A stretch of DNA of 28,909 bases from Bacteroides sp. CAG:144 (GCA_000434215.1 HF999713.1:32622-61530); one strand, 5' to 3'; shown: positions 6,776 through 15,875, counted from the stretch's first letter. Program-made: numbers and translations. Notes: generated by a model not told the origin, from the sequence alone.

Positions 6776-8533
6776 ATGAAAAAATGGTTTCTTGCGGCAT
6801 GTTTGCCGTTGATGATTGTCTCTTGTGATATTTTCGGATTGGGTGATGACGGAGATGATGATGATACGATGATTGTGGATCCTCCTATGGCAAATGTTTC
6901 TTTCGATTACGAAGACAAGATACTCTCAGGCGATACATTGGTACTTACGACTTATGTGCGTCTTGTCGATCCGGAAGTTCTTTTCAACAATATGCCGATG
7001 GAAATCGAGGTGATCGATAATCTGCCGGCCGATAATAATGCCGGAAGTGCATCGGACGAGAGCGCCGAAGTACCTCCTGCTGTCGGAGGTACAAGCGAGG
7101 CTTATTTCATCAAGGTGAGAATACCCGAATCGTTTAATGGATATTATGACGTCCGGATCGATGCCGTAAGATCCGATTATCCTTCATCGGGAATATTGAC
7201 CAATGTTCTCGAAAGAGGGGTTTCGGTATTTACCATGCAGGAAAATGGTCAGGCCGATTTCCATACGGGGAGACCCGTATGGACCGATGTTTCCGATGCT
7301 CTTGTCCTTTTGGAAACGGTCGATATGTTGCCCGAACGGAGTGAATACAGCGGTATGAAGTTTACGACCCGTCAGACGCTCGATTCTGTAAAGTGTTTCG
7401 ATGCGAAAGAGGAGTTTTTACCGTCGGCTCGCTTGTATGGTTTCCATACCATTTCGTCTCAGTATCTCTTTGCTTATCTGACTTATACGTCTCATATAGA
7501 TACGATATATTCCGAAATGGACGGGTATGTTGCGTACGCTACCCCCGAAGAGGTAACTTATCCGGTTGTAATTGTTTCGGATAACGGATTTATTTTGTCT
7601 TTCGAGGAACTTTATCGTGAAGACGCGTTTGCATTCAATAGTCCGTATGATATACAGTTCCGTTGCGATGCTGCCGACTGTTTCTATTTTATGCCCGAAT
7701 CCGAGCGCGGTGCAACCATAAGCGATGCTGCGATTTATCGGGTAAAAATAGATGAAGAAATGCTGGCATCTATACCTCAGCCTATCGAAGAGGGCGATTA
7801 TGAGTGGATTGTAAGACAGATCGCCGATGTGGAGCAGGTGCATGACGGCCATATCGGTGCCTCTAATAGCAATGAGTTCTCTTGGCAGGTCTATGGCGAT
7901 CTTGTCGTTCTGAGCGAATCTTCTCTTATAGACGGCCGTACATCTTGTTCCATTTTGCCGAATAGCGGGACACCGTCGATAGATTTTGTAGGAACTCCTT
8001 CTGTATTTGTTTCTCCGCAAGGCTCGCTTTGTACACTGCGCCGTACCGGACGCGGTTATATCCAAAGCGAAATGTTATCGGGGTCGGGCGGTTCTTATAG
8101 GTGGCTTACGCACCATCAGTATTTCGACTTCTTCGACAGCAGTAATATCGTTGTTACCCGCACGGCCGACAACGTGTATATTTCGGGAAAAGGACGTTAT
8201 TACTATTGGGCTCCCAATGGAGAAATTTTACATGAAGAGTGCGAAGTGTATGACGAGTACTATATGGCATCGAAAAGCTATTTCCCTTATGCAGAAACTT
8301 ATATTTATTCGTCTGCGTCTGATGGCCTCTATCGCGCCCGTCTCGATAGTCGTAGCGATAGAACCCTTATATTACCGTCTTCGTCGGGAGCGGTATATGA
8401 GGTGAGAACTTTGGGTGATAGGGCATTGGCGATTACGACCGATAACGATCTCTTTCTGATAGAGGAGAACGGTGCCGGACGTATAGATATGGGATATAAC
8501 GTTTTTACCGGTAATTGCGCTTTGGTGAGGTAA
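6776..8533 (+). CDS. Large lipoprotein of unknown function
   Basis: I do not recognise the family. The 585-residue product starts MKKWFLAACLPLMIVSC, a lipoprotein signal with cleavage before Cys17. An Asp-rich stretch follows (GDDGDDDD), which resembles, at some distance, the acidic signals that send Bacteroidetes lipoproteins to the cell surface. The mature part is acidic and rich in Tyr, Ser and Asp with short beta-like stretches. The last 200 residues look propeller-like (SGGSYRWLTHHQYFDFFD, NVYISGKGRYYYW, GDRALAITTDNDLFLIEENG), but no repeat is clean enough to claim. It has its own promoter, stands alone, and ends before a strong terminator. It lacks SusC/SusD or peptidase motifs. A surface protein is likely; the role is unknown. 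Confidence 0.85.
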   Translation: MKKWFLAACLPLMIVSCDIFGLGDDGDDDDTMIVDPPMANVSFDYEDKILSGDTLVLTTYVRLVDPEVLFNNMPMEIEVIDNLPADNNAGSASDESAEVPPAVGGTSEAYFIKVRIPESFNGYYDVRIDAVRSDYPSSGILTNVLERGVSVFTMQENGQADFHTGRPVWTDVSDALVLLETVDMLPERSEYSGMKFTTRQTLDSVKCFDAKEEFLPSARLYGFHTISSQYLFAYLTYTSHIDTIYSEMDGYVAYATPEEVTYPVVIVSDNGFILSFEELYREDAFAFNSPYDIQFRCDAADCFYFMPESERGATISDAAIYRVKIDEEMLASIPQPIEEGDYEWIVRQIADVEQVHDGHIGASNSNEFSWQVYGDLVVLSESSLIDGRTSCSILPNSGTPSIDFVGTPSVFVSPQGSLCTLRRTGRGYIQSEMLSGSGGSYRWLTHHQYFDFFDSSNIVVTRTADNVYISGKGRYYYWAPNGEILHEECEVYDEYYMASKSYFPYAETYIYSSASDGLYRARLDSRSDRTLILPSSSGAVYEVRTLGDRALAITTDNDLFLIEENGAGRIDMGYNVFTGNCALVR

Positions 8534-8598
8534 AAGTAATAAGATGGCGACGGTTTATTCAGTCAGCTATTCAATTACCGGTATAGTTGCTATTGTAT

Positions 8599-8638
8599 AA
8601 AAAAGGAGAAGATGTTTCGGAACATCTTCTCCTTTTTT
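8599..8638. terminator. Bidirectional intrinsic terminator between two lipoprotein genes
   Basis: A perfect 16-bp stem (8601-8616 with 8621-8636) closes on a TCGG loop. Six T residues follow on the plus strand and, because the left side starts with an A run, six also follow on the minus strand. It serves both convergent genes. Confidence 0.9.
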
Positions 8639-8657
8639 AGGTTTGTATTTAAATGGT

Positions 8658-9458
8658 TTATTGAACGAGTGTATGCTGTATTTCTATTGTACGAGGGTTA
8701 TTGTCTGTTCCCGTTTCATCGGGTCGCAGAGCAATGGCCTCGGTTACATATCCGTCGGCGTTTAAGTCATATTCCCATTCGTAATTGTCTTTGTAAGCGG
8801 CGTCATAATCGCTCGTTTCCGTGTGTACAAGATTTTTGCTTTGTATGCCTAAAAGCCCTGCGAATTCCAGTTCGGGAAGTCCGCCCATACGATCTGTAAC
8901 GATGTCGAGATTTTCTTTGTTCTCGATATCGTAATAGGTATATCGTGTTGTGGAATGATAGCCTTCTGAATCCGTATAACGAGATTCCACCATATTTCCG
9001 TTTTTCCAGATATATTCCTCTTGTTCGTCTTCTCCTTTGTAACGGATCAATCGGTTTTCTTCGTCATAGGTATATTCCGAGTTCCCATCAAGAGCATCTT
9101 CAATCCGTACGGCATAACCTGCATCATTGAGATATACCGTTATAAGATATACCGGATCTGTACTGGAAGTGATCGTTACGATTCCATCACCGTATTTGTA
9201 AGAAATGATTTCTTCCGAGGGATTACCTTGTTCGTCGGTATTTGTTTCTTTGTAGCGGATAAGGCGGTGTTGTTTATCGTATGATAATTCTATAAACTCC
9301 CTTTCTTCATTCGGGTTCCGGGGAAAATAGAAATCCATTGTCGAAATCAATGTTTGGCTGCCGGGCAAGGAACCTTGTATTCCCTTATCGGAGTCTTCAT
9401 TTTCTCCGCACGCAGTAAGAAGAAGTCCGGCAAATAGATAGAAAATCAGTTTTTTCAT
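8658..9458 (-). CDS. Lipoprotein with YD-like repeats (DUF4595-like)
   Basis: A 266-residue envelope lipoprotein. MKKLIFYLFAGLLLTAC is a lipoprotein signal with Cys17 as the lipidated residue, followed by GENEDSD, an acidic stretch like Bacteroidetes surface-export signals. The body has repeated YD-type units: ELSYDKQHRLIRYKE, YTYDEENRLIRYKG, TRYTYYDIENKENL and WEYDLNADGYVTEA. These are short beta hairpins like those in YD/RHS-type shells, and small Bacteroidetes lipoproteins of this kind are often assigned to DUF4595. Their function is not known. It begins 38 nt after the HIT gene stop, and I found no promoter of its own, so it may be read with greA and the HIT gene. Confidence 0.85.
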   Translation of the reverse strand: MKKLIFYLFAGLLLTACGENEDSDKGIQGSLPGSQTLISTMDFYFPRNPNEEREFIELSYDKQHRLIRYKETNTDEQGNPSEEIISYKYGDGIVTITSSTDPVYLITVYLNDAGYAVRIEDALDGNSEYTYDEENRLIRYKGEDEQEEYIWKNGNMVESRYTDSEGYHSTTRYTYYDIENKENLDIVTDRMGGLPELEFAGLLGIQSKNLVHTETSDYDAAYKDNYEWEYDLNADGYVTEAIALRPDETGTDNNPRTIEIQHTLVQ

Positions 9459-9496
9459 TGCTTTTATACAGATTTTTCGCGTTAATACTCGATTCC

Positions 9497-9892
9497 TTAT
9501 TTCATTTCTGCGGCAATAGCGGCTGCGATAGCCTGCATCTCTTCGGGCGATAATTGCAATTTGGGGTTGGATATGATCATATCGCTCTCTCTGTTGATAG
9601 GTATGAGATGTATGTGGGTATGGGGTACTTCGAGTCCCATTACGGCAACTCCTATCCGTTTACAGGGAATAGCTTTTTCTATCGCTTTGGCGACCTTTTT
9701 GGCAAAGAGTTGCAAAGAGAGATAGGCCTCGTCGTCCATTTCAAACAGATAGTCGCCTTCGGCTTTGGGGATTACGAGCGTATGGCCTTTGGCAAGAGGA
9801 TTGATATCGAGGAAAGCGAAATTTTTTTCGTCTTCGGCTATTTTGTAACAAGGGATTTCTCCCGCTACGATGCGGCTGAATATGGTAGACAT
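9497..9892 (-). CDS. HIT-family nucleotide-binding hydrolase
   Basis: HIT proteins hydrolyse the phosphoramidate or phosphate bond of nucleoside monophosphate adducts (Hint-like) in the cytoplasm. The 131-residue product starts MSTIFSRIVAGEIPC, the standard N-terminus of this family. It has FLDINPLAKGHTLVIPK in the middle and VPHTHIHLIPI with the His-x-His-x-His triad, the last part of the active site. An in-frame ATG at 9922 would add ten residues, but it sits inside the hairpin after greA and is not conserved in character, so I use 9892. It lies between greA and a lipoprotein gene on the same strand. Its exact substrate is unknown. Confidence 0.93.
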   Translation of the reverse strand: MSTIFSRIVAGEIPCYKIAEDEKNFAFLDINPLAKGHTLVIPKAEGDYLFEMDDEAYLSLQLFAKKVAKAIEKAIPCKRIGVAVMGLEVPHTHIHLIPINRESDMIISNPKLQLSPEEMQAIAAAIAAEMK

Positions 9893-9909
9893 ACAAATAG
9901 ATTTTAAGA

Positions 9910-9935
9910 GAATAGGGGTCAAATGACCCCTATTC
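9910..9935. terminator. Hairpin between greA and the HIT gene (possible attenuator)
   Basis: An 11-bp perfect stem (9910-9920 with 9925-9935) and AAAT loop. On the minus strand, in the direction of transcription, it lies 8 nt after the greA stop but is followed by TCTTAAAA, a poor U tract. The better T run is on the plus side. It may be a weak terminator or an mRNA-stabilising stem. Confidence 0.5.
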
Positions 9936-9943
9936 GTAGTTTT

Positions 9944-10414
9944 TTAAATAGAAATGTTGACGATTTCGAAAGTCATGATTCCCGAAGGAACTTTTATTTC
10001 GACGATGTCGCCGATCTTTTTCCCCAGCAGTCCTTGTGCGATGGGAGTGCTCGAAGCGATTTTCCCTTCTTTGAGGTTTGCTTCGCTCTCGGTTACGATG
10101 GTATATTCCATCGTCATATTGTTTTTGGTGTTTCGTATTTTTACACGGTTCAGTATTTGTACTGTATGCGTGTTCAGTTTAGAGTCATCGATAATACGGG
10201 CATTGGCCACTTTGTCTTTGAGCTGCGAAATTTTCATTTCGAGCAGCCCTTGAGCCTCTTTGGCCGCGTCGTATTCTGCATTTTCCGACAAGTCTCCTTT
10301 ATCCCGTGCTTCTGCGATTTGCCGGGAAATTTCGGGACGTTTTACCGATTCGAGATAATTAATCTCTTCCATCATTTTTTTATAACCTTCTTCGGTCATG
10401 TACACGATTGCCAT
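9944..10414 (-). CDS. greA: Transcription elongation factor GreA
   Basis: GreA enters the secondary channel of RNA polymerase and stimulates cleavage of backtracked RNA. The 156-residue length is standard. Residues 1-75 form the coiled coil, with the tip motif GDLSENAEYDAAKE (about residues 40-53), whose Asp and Glu position the catalytic metal. The C-terminal half is the FKBP-like domain (STPIAQGLLGKKIGDIVEI). The ATG at 10414 is preceded by TAGGAGATTTCTT, one of the few clear Shine-Dalgarno sites in the window, which fixes the start. A HIT-family gene follows downstream. Confidence 0.96.
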   Translation of the reverse strand: MAIVYMTEEGYKKMMEEINYLESVKRPEISRQIAEARDKGDLSENAEYDAAKEAQGLLEMKISQLKDKVANARIIDDSKLNTHTVQILNRVKIRNTKNNMTMEYTIVTESEANLKEGKIASSTPIAQGLLGKKIGDIVEIKVPSGIMTFEIVNISI

Positions 10415-10474
10415 AAGAAATCTCCTATAATTTGGGTTTGGGCATTATTGATTTTTATCTGAGAAAAGGATAAC

Positions 10475-10503
10475 AAAAAAGAATCCCGGCTGTTACCAAC
10501 CGG
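10475..10503 (-). terminator. Probable terminator of the thioredoxin-fold lipoprotein gene
   Basis: Read on the minus strand, 10503-10486 forms a seven-pair stem with one mismatch (CCGGTTG / CAGCCGG, GTAA loop), followed by GATTC and six T residues. It is about 85 nt after the stop at 10588. Confidence 0.5.
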
Positions 10504-10587
10504 AACTCCACTTCCTTTTATCAACATGGCGAAGATAAGTCCTTTTTTTTGATATTCCAAATAAAAAGCGGTAAAAGTCGTATCCGA

Positions 10588-11745
10588 CTATTTCTGTTTG
10601 AGTAATTTTTCGATTTCCCGAGGAAGTTCCGAGAGTTTGGTTACACGTTGCTGCAATACATTGTTTCGGTCGATGAGGAATGCAGTAGGCAGAGAACGGA
10701 CGTTGTAGGAAAGAACGACTCTGGAACGGGTCGTGTCGGCATCGCGTACACATATCCAGGGCAGATTATCGGCCGATACCTGCCAAAGGTTTTCATTGGG
10801 GTCTATCGATACCTGATAGATTTCGAGCCCTTGCCGATGGTATTTTTCGTAAAGTTGTCCCAATGCACGGTTGTAGTCGGGCGAATATTTCCCTTCATAA
10901 GCCGAAAAATCAAGGAGTACGACTTTGCCTTTCAAGTCGCTGAGCCGCCGTTCCCGCCCATGCAGGTCGGGTAGGGCAATATCTATAAGCGAAACCTCTG
11001 TTGCGGCAGGTATTTTCGCTTCCTCCTCTTTTGCCTGTTTGGCGTTCCGTTCATTTTGAATGATGCTCAGTGCCAAACGGTAGAGATGCTGGGTGCGGGG
11101 CGATTCGGGCAGGAATGTATTGTAAGCATTGGCTACGGTCAGGATATAGCGATTGTCTTCCCGATTGGTACGATCGAAAATGTCGAGGCCGTTTACTTGC
11201 TGGAAAATGGCGAAGTAGGCTGCCGGCGAGCTGGGATCTTCGGTAATATAGGGAATAACGGTCTCTTTATAACGACGTACTTCGTTTTGCAGGCCTTCGA
11301 TCATTTTGCGCTGTTGGTCGGGCAATAGGTTTTTTTGTAGGGAAGCCTTCCCGATGGCTGCTTTCAGCGTGTTGCCTGCCTCGGAGATATGGCGGATTTT
11401 TTCGCTTTCGTCCGAACCTGAAATCCGATAGTCGGCAGCGATAGGTAAGCCCGGTATCTCTATGGCGATTGTTTCGGTTGAATCGACGGCGAGGTGTATG
11501 TAGGAGTTATCGAGCCTTAACCGGTAGAATTCGGGATAAGGCGTGCGGGGGGCATGGAACGAAAATGCTCCGTCGGCAGGAAGTTGGGTCGAGTCGAGCA
11601 AAACTGTGCGAGTCAGTTGTACAGCTTCGAAATAAAGCGTTTTTCCTTCGCCGTCCTTTACATGGCCTTGAATGCAGAAATCGTTTCTGTGGCAACTGCT
11701 TGCGAAAAGCAGTAGCGACAATATCGGAAAAAGTTTTTTCATCAT
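10588..11745 (-). CDS. Thioredoxin-fold lipoprotein lacking the CxxC pair (DUF4369/TlpA-like)
   Basis: A 385-residue periplasmic or envelope protein. MMKKLFPILSLLLFASSC is a lipoprotein signal. Residues of about 25-120 resemble DUF4369 (CIQGHVKDGEGKTLYFEAV), a helical middle follows, and the last 140 residues are an AhpC/TSA-type thioredoxin fold: VSLIDIALPDLHGRERRLSD, LKGKVVLLDFSAYEG, then the cis-proline strand RSLPTAFLID. Normal members have W-C-x-x-C after the LLDF strand; here the sequence is SAYEGKYSPDYN with no cysteine, so thiol-disulfide exchange is not expected. Similar cysteine-less relatives exist in Bacteroides, from recall. The start is set by the promoter at 11772-11803; a longer frame to 11952 would run through it. 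The role is unknown. Confidence 0.88.
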   Translation of the reverse strand: MMKKLFPILSLLLFASSCHRNDFCIQGHVKDGEGKTLYFEAVQLTRTVLLDSTQLPADGAFSFHAPRTPYPEFYRLRLDNSYIHLAVDSTETIAIEIPGLPIAADYRISGSDESEKIRHISEAGNTLKAAIGKASLQKNLLPDQQRKMIEGLQNEVRRYKETVIPYITEDPSSPAAYFAIFQQVNGLDIFDRTNREDNRYILTVANAYNTFLPESPRTQHLYRLALSIIQNERNAKQAKEEEAKIPAATEVSLIDIALPDLHGRERRLSDLKGKVVLLDFSAYEGKYSPDYNRALGQLYEKYHRQGLEIYQVSIDPNENLWQVSADNLPWICVRDADTTRSRVVLSYNVRSLPTAFLIDRNNVLQQRVTKLSELPREIEKLLKQK

Positions 11746-11771
11746 GGTCTGGAAAGATGATAAATGCTGTG

Positions 11772-11803
11772 CAAAGATAGTGTTAAGTTGAGCGTAATCC
11801 AAA
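11772..11803 (-). promoter_or_regulatory. Promoter of the thioredoxin-fold lipoprotein gene
   Basis: On the minus strand: TTTG (11803-11800), 20 nt spacer, TATCTTTG (11779-11772). The predicted leader is about 20 nt before the ATG at 11745. Confidence 0.75.
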
Positions 11804-11959
11804 ATCTTAGTGCCTGTATCCTTTTTTGTTTTGTTATGGAGCAGAATGCTTTCTCTGAGGAATCGCTTCTTTCCTGCGTTTTGTCGGGAAATGTGGATAG
11901 AATGCTCTTGCTTCGATGAGATTTTCCCGGGACTTGCACGTTTTGCCGACAAATTTGCT

Positions 11960-11967
11960 TATCTTTG
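11960..11967 (+). promoter_or_regulatory. Candidate -7 box (TATCTTTG) for pnp
   Basis: A full TAnnTTTG match 31 nt before the pnp start. The nearest -33-like TTG (11934-11936) is 23 nt away, slightly too far. Confidence 0.5.
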
Positions 11968-11998
11968 CTTGATTTTTAGAAGTTAAGAAATAATTAAG

Positions 11999-14197
11999 AT
12001 GAAAATTGTAAAGAAAACAATTGATTTGGGAGATGGAAGAACCATCACCATCGAAACCGGAAAATTGGCCAAGCAGGCCGACGGTGCCGTAGAGGTACGC
12101 ATGGGAAATACCATGTTGCTGGCAACTGTCGTGTCGGCCAAAGAAGCCGGTGAAGGCGTGGACTTCATGCCTTTGCAAGTAGAGTATAAAGAACGTTATT
12201 CGTCGATAGGACGTTTCCCCGGAGGTTTTACTCGTCGCGAGGGTCGTGCTTCTGATTATGAAATTCTTACTGCGCGCTTGGTCGACCGCGCCTTGCGTCC
12301 GTTATTCCCCGATAATTATCACGCCGACACGTTTGTCAACGTGATGCTCTTTTCGTCCGACGGAAAAGATATGCCCGATGCATTGGCCGGTTTGGCTGCT
12401 TCGGCTGCTCTTGCCGTTTCGGATATTCCTTTCAACGGTCCTATTTCGGAAGTAAGGGTTGCCCGCATCGACGGACAGTTCAAAGTGAATCCTACGTTCG
12501 AAGAGTTGGAAAGGGCCGATATGGACATTATGGTAGGAGCTACTTATGAGAATATCATGATGGTCGAAGGCGAAATGAACGAAGTTTCAGAGGCCGATTT
12601 GCTGGCTGCCATGAAGTTTGCCCATGATGCCATCAAAATACAGTGCCAAGCACAGATGGAACTTGCCGAAGAGGTGGGTTCGACCGTAAAACGCGAATAT
12701 TGCCACGAAGTAAACGACGAAGAGTTGCGTAAAGACGTATGGGCTAAGTGCTACGATGAGGCTTATGCCGTTGCCTGCTCGGGCAATACCAACAAACATG
12801 CTCGCGGTGTAGCTTTCGACGCCATCGTTGAGAAATATTTGGAGTCGATGGACGCGGAAGAAGCCGATGCCAAAAACGCTTTGGTGAAACGTTATTACCA
12901 CGATGTGGAAAAAGAGGCTATGCGTCGCAGTATCCTCGATGAGGGAAAACGTCTCGACGGTCGTACAACTACCGAGATCCGTCCTATCTGGTGCGAAGTG
13001 GATTATCTTCCTGGACCTCACGGCTCATCGATATTTACCCGCGGTGAGACACAATCGCTCTCGACTGTTACTCTCGGTACCAAACTCGATGAGAAAATCG
13101 TCGATGATGTACTCGACCAGAGCCGCGACCGTTTCTTGTTACACTATAATTTCCCGCCTTTCTCTACGGGAGAAGCCAAAGCCAGCCGGGGAGTGGGTCG
13201 TCGCGAAATAGGCCACGGAAACTTGGCCAACCGGGCTCTCAAACGCATGATTCCCGATGATTATCCTTATGTAATTCGTATCGTTTCGGATATTCTCGAA
13301 TCGAACGGTTCCTCCTCTATGGCAACCGTTTGTGCGGGAACGCTCGCTCTTATGGACGCCGGTGTGAAAATCAAGAAACCGGTTTCGGGTATTGCTATGG
13401 GCTTGATTACCGATAAGGACAATGTGAAATATGCCGTTCTTTCCGATATTCTCGGCGATGAAGATCATCTCGGCGATATGGACTTCAAAGTAACGGGTAC
13501 ACGGGACGGTATTACGGCTACTCAAATGGATATAAAGGTCGACGGTCTCTCGTACGAGGTTCTCGAAAAAGCCCTCAATCAGGCGAAAGAAGGTCGTATG
13601 TATATTCTCGATAAGATACTCGATACCATACCCGAACCGCGTGCCGACTTCAAACCGCATGTTCCGCGTATCGAAGTTCTCGAAATTCCCAAAGATATGA
13701 TAGGAGCCGTGATAGGACCGGGCGGCAAAATCATACAAGGCATACAAGAGGAGACTGGTGCTATCGTTACGATCGATGAAATCGACGGCGTGGGTCGTGT
13801 CGAAGTGGCTGCACCCGGTCGCGATGCTATCAATGCGGCTTTGGCTCGCATCAAAGGCATTGTCGCTATCCCTGAGGTCGGTGAAGTATATACCGGTAAA
13901 GTGAAGTCGATTCTTCCTTTCGGTGCTTTCGTTGAATTCATGCCCGGTAAAGACGGTCTGCTCCATATCTCGGAGATTTGTTGGACGCGTCTCGAAACAA
14001 TGGAAGAATCGGGCTTGAAAGAAGGAGACGAAGTAACGGTGAAACTGGTTGAAATCGACCCGAAGACCGGTAAATTCCGTCTCTCGATGAAAGAGCTTCA
14101 ACCTCGCCCCGAGGGTATGCCCGAACGTCGTGAAGGTAATGGCGGCGGAAATGGTGGGAATCACAACCATCGTCCGCGTCGTGAAAAAAGAGATTGA
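11999..14197 (+). CDS. pnp: Polyribonucleotide nucleotidyltransferase (PNPase)
   Basis: A 3'-to-5' phosphorolytic exoribonuclease acting in mRNA decay as a ring-shaped trimer. The 732-residue chain has every part: the first RNase PH domain ([27 protein letters not shown]), the helical linker, the second RNase PH domain ([26 protein letters not shown] segment; [11 protein letters not shown]), the KH domain with [10 protein letters not shown] near residue 570, and the S1 domain [15 protein letters not shown] near residue 633. The tail is rich in Gly, Asn, His and Arg ([14 protein letters not shown]), a low-complexity RNA-binding-like end. It has its own promoter and a strong terminator, so it is a single-gene unit. 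No rpsO lies next to it, unlike in E. coli. Confidence 0.97.
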   Translation: MKIVKKTIDLGDGRTITIETGKLAKQADGAVEVRMGNTMLLATVVSAKEAGEGVDFMPLQVEYKERYSSIGRFPGGFTRREGRASDYEILTARLVDRALRPLFPDNYHADTFVNVMLFSSDGKDMPDALAGLAASAALAVSDIPFNGPISEVRVARIDGQFKVNPTFEELERADMDIMVGATYENIMMVEGEMNEVSEADLLAAMKFAHDAIKIQCQAQMELAEEVGSTVKREYCHEVNDEELRKDVWAKCYDEAYAVACSGNTNKHARGVAFDAIVEKYLESMDAEEADAKNALVKRYYHDVEKEAMRRSILDEGKRLDGRTTTEIRPIWCEVDYLPGPHGSSIFTRGETQSLSTVTLGTKLDEKIVDDVLDQSRDRFLLHYNFPPFSTGEAKASRGVGRREIGHGNLANRALKRMIPDDYPYVIRIVSDILESNGSSSMATVCAGTLALMDAGVKIKKPVSGIAMGLITDKDNVKYAVLSDILGDEDHLGDMDFKVTGTRDGITATQMDIKVDGLSYEVLEKALNQAKEGRMYILDKILDTIPEPRADFKPHVPRIEVLEIPKDMIGAVIGPGGKIIQGIQEETGAIVTIDEIDGVGRVEVAAPGRDAINAALARIKGIVAIPEVGEVYTGKVKSILPFGAFVEFMPGKDGLLHISEICWTRLETMEESGLKEGDEVTVKLVEIDPKTGKFRLSMKELQPRPEGMPERREGNGGGNGGNHNHRPRREKRD

Positions 14198-14219
14198 TAA
14201 TAATTTCTTGATAAGTCGA

Positions 14220-14251
14220 GGGGCTGTGCCGATGGGTACAGCCCCTTTTTT
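14220..14251 (+). terminator. Intrinsic terminator of pnp
   Basis: An 11-bp GC-rich stem with one G-U pair (14220-14230 with 14235-14245), GATG loop and six T residues. It begins 23 nt after the pnp stop. Confidence 0.9.
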
Positions 14252-14336
14252 ATTCTTGCCATATAGAGCGATAGCGAAGCATCTCCACCCAAGCGAGCCC
14301 ATTGTGAGAGATCTCTCACCTACGTTCGAGATGACA
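14252..14336 (+). repeat. Intergenic repeat, copy A1 (degenerate)
   Basis: It resembles the unit seen at 14342, 15876 and 15970: GAAGCATCTCCACCCAAGCG near the middle, then CTCTCACC..CGTTCGAGATGACA at the end. The left end (ATTCTTGCC) is worn. No reading frame of interest is inside. Copies A1 and A2 fill most of the gap between pnp and the DUF2851 gene. Confidence 0.6.
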
Positions 14337-14341
14337 AGTGA

Positions 14342-14442
14342 TGTCATTCTGAACGTAGCATAGCGGAGTGAAGAATCTCTCCCCAAGTGGTAGTAACATG
14401 AGATCCCTCACCCTCGTTCTGTCAGCTTTGCTCGGAAAGACA
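14342..14442 (+). repeat. Intergenic repeat, copy A2
   Basis: It starts TGTCATTCTGAAC and ends CTCGGAAAGACA, with GGAGTGAAGAATCTC, CCAAG.GGTAG and GATCCCTCAC inside. It aligns closely with copy B2 (15970-16056). The two ends are imperfect inverted repeats of each other. Confidence 0.75.
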
Positions 14443-14507
14443 AAGTGGGCAATGGCGAGATGTCTTGTTCTTTTTTATTGACAATCCGTCTAAAAAACTC
14501 TTGCAAA

Positions 14508-15791
14508 TTATTTTTTGACAAAGTTTTGAGCGAGGAGACGATGCCCGATACGGCAGAAGATGCACTTGTGCGGTTCGCAGTATGCGGTATGCAACTGTAT
14601 GGCCGCTTGGCTGTCGAGAGCCGATTGTACTTTGATGCCGGCGTCGGCGATACGGCGTACGATGTGGTTGTCTTCGGCCGGAAGCTCTTCGAGAAGCCGC
14701 ATGGCCTTGTCGGTGTAGTACTCGTTTCCCGAGCGTATGGCATAGGCGTAAAACAACGGGGCTACGCAATTGATGATGAGCAACCGTACGGCTCCTCGTC
14801 CCAACGTCTTGGCGCGGGGTGGAGATTCGACTCCGAAAGTGTAGTGCGTATCCCAATATCCTTCCAGATGAATGTCGAAAAGAGATTGAATCGATTTTTC
14901 ATCGTCGCAATCGAGCAGGCGGGCGAAAAGGTTGAATCCCCGATGTATCAGTTGCACCAGCAGGGCGATACGTTGGTGCGGAAAGTTGGCGGGGCGCAGA
15001 CGGAAGAACTTCCAACTTTCACTGTTGATGGGCGAGAGGGAGAATTTATTTCTCAGGAAATCGTATTCCCGGGATAATCGCTGATAGTACGGGTCGTCGA
15101 TTGTCTGTCTGTCGGAGAGGAGACCCGCTTGCCCGAAGAGAAAGGCTTCGGTTTGCAGCAACGAGTCGGCATGTTTTTGCAGGAACAACAGCGGCATGCT
15201 GCGAGCCAACCGCTCGAATGCCTCGCTGTTTACGCCGAACCCCATACTTCTCGACAAAGTAACATAGCACACCTCTTCCCAGTTTCCCCGGTGTTTATCG
15301 AGCAGGTCGATGATACGGTCGCTCTTTTGTTGCAGCCGTTCGAGAGCGAGAGCCGTGAGCCAATCGGTCAGGAAGATGGGCGACAGTTCGTGCAGTCGTT
15401 CCCGGCAGGGCAGTCTCTCGCTTTGCGACGTGAGATAGGCGTAGTCGGCTTTCAGTTGTTCGGGAATAGGTATGACCCATTGGGGAATCGTTTCTCCGTT
15501 GGGGCGGGAGATGGGGGTGTCGGCTTCGGTAACGACGTGCAGAATCACCGATTCGTAGGCTCGGTTTTCGTTGTGTCGATGCGTCAGCCAGTCACTCGAC
15601 CGCAGATGCATCTCCACGTTTCCCGCCCATACACGGTCTCCGATACGCACTTTGGCGTTGAAAAAGTCGGGTCCCGCATCGACGTTGCGTCGTCCGGGGT
15701 CGATGACTTCGATAAGTCGGCCATCGGTCGTCTGTGGGGCAGCATGTCCCCAGAGCTGGTGTTCCCACATATAATAAAGCAGCTTTTCCAT
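14508..15791 (-). CDS. DUF2851 family protein
   Basis: A 427-residue protein of unknown function; I recall DUF2851 as common in Bacteroidetes and about this long. The family N-terminus is clear: MEKLLYYMWEHQLWG, then TTDGRLIEVIDPGRRNVDAG, PDFFNAKVRIGDRVWAGNVE and HLRSSDWLTHRHNENRAYE. The D-x-G-P-D-F-F-N-A-K and S-S-D-W-x-x-H motifs look like a catalytic or metal site, perhaps nuclease-like, but this is not established. There is no signal peptide or membrane segment. The frame stays open to an ATG at 15881, but that lies within an intergenic repeat, so I use 15791, where similarity begins. It stands alone between two pairs of repeats. Confidence 0.88.
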   Translation of the reverse strand: MEKLLYYMWEHQLWGHAAPQTTDGRLIEVIDPGRRNVDAGPDFFNAKVRIGDRVWAGNVEMHLRSSDWLTHRHNENRAYESVILHVVTEADTPISRPNGETIPQWVIPIPEQLKADYAYLTSQSERLPCRERLHELSPIFLTDWLTALALERLQQKSDRIIDLLDKHRGNWEEVCYVTLSRSMGFGVNSEAFERLARSMPLLFLQKHADSLLQTEAFLFGQAGLLSDRQTIDDPYYQRLSREYDFLRNKFSLSPINSESWKFFRLRPANFPHQRIALLVQLIHRGFNLFARLLDCDDEKSIQSLFDIHLEGYWDTHYTFGVESPPRAKTLGRGAVRLLIINCVAPLFYAYAIRSGNEYYTDKAMRLLEELPAEDNHIVRRIADAGIKVQSALDSQAAIQLHTAYCEPHKCIFCRIGHRLLAQNFVKK

Positions 15792-15875
15792 ACAAAAAGG
15801 TCTATATGCAAAATAAAGGAATTTCGGTCGTAAATACCACATTTTGACCCCGGAAAATATATTTTTTACAACGTA

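Noticed and set aside
13139..14386. A 415-codon open frame on the minus strand opposite the 3' half of pnp
   Set aside because: Antisense to the catalytic, KH and S1 regions of PNPase, with no motif of its own; it also crosses the pnp terminator.
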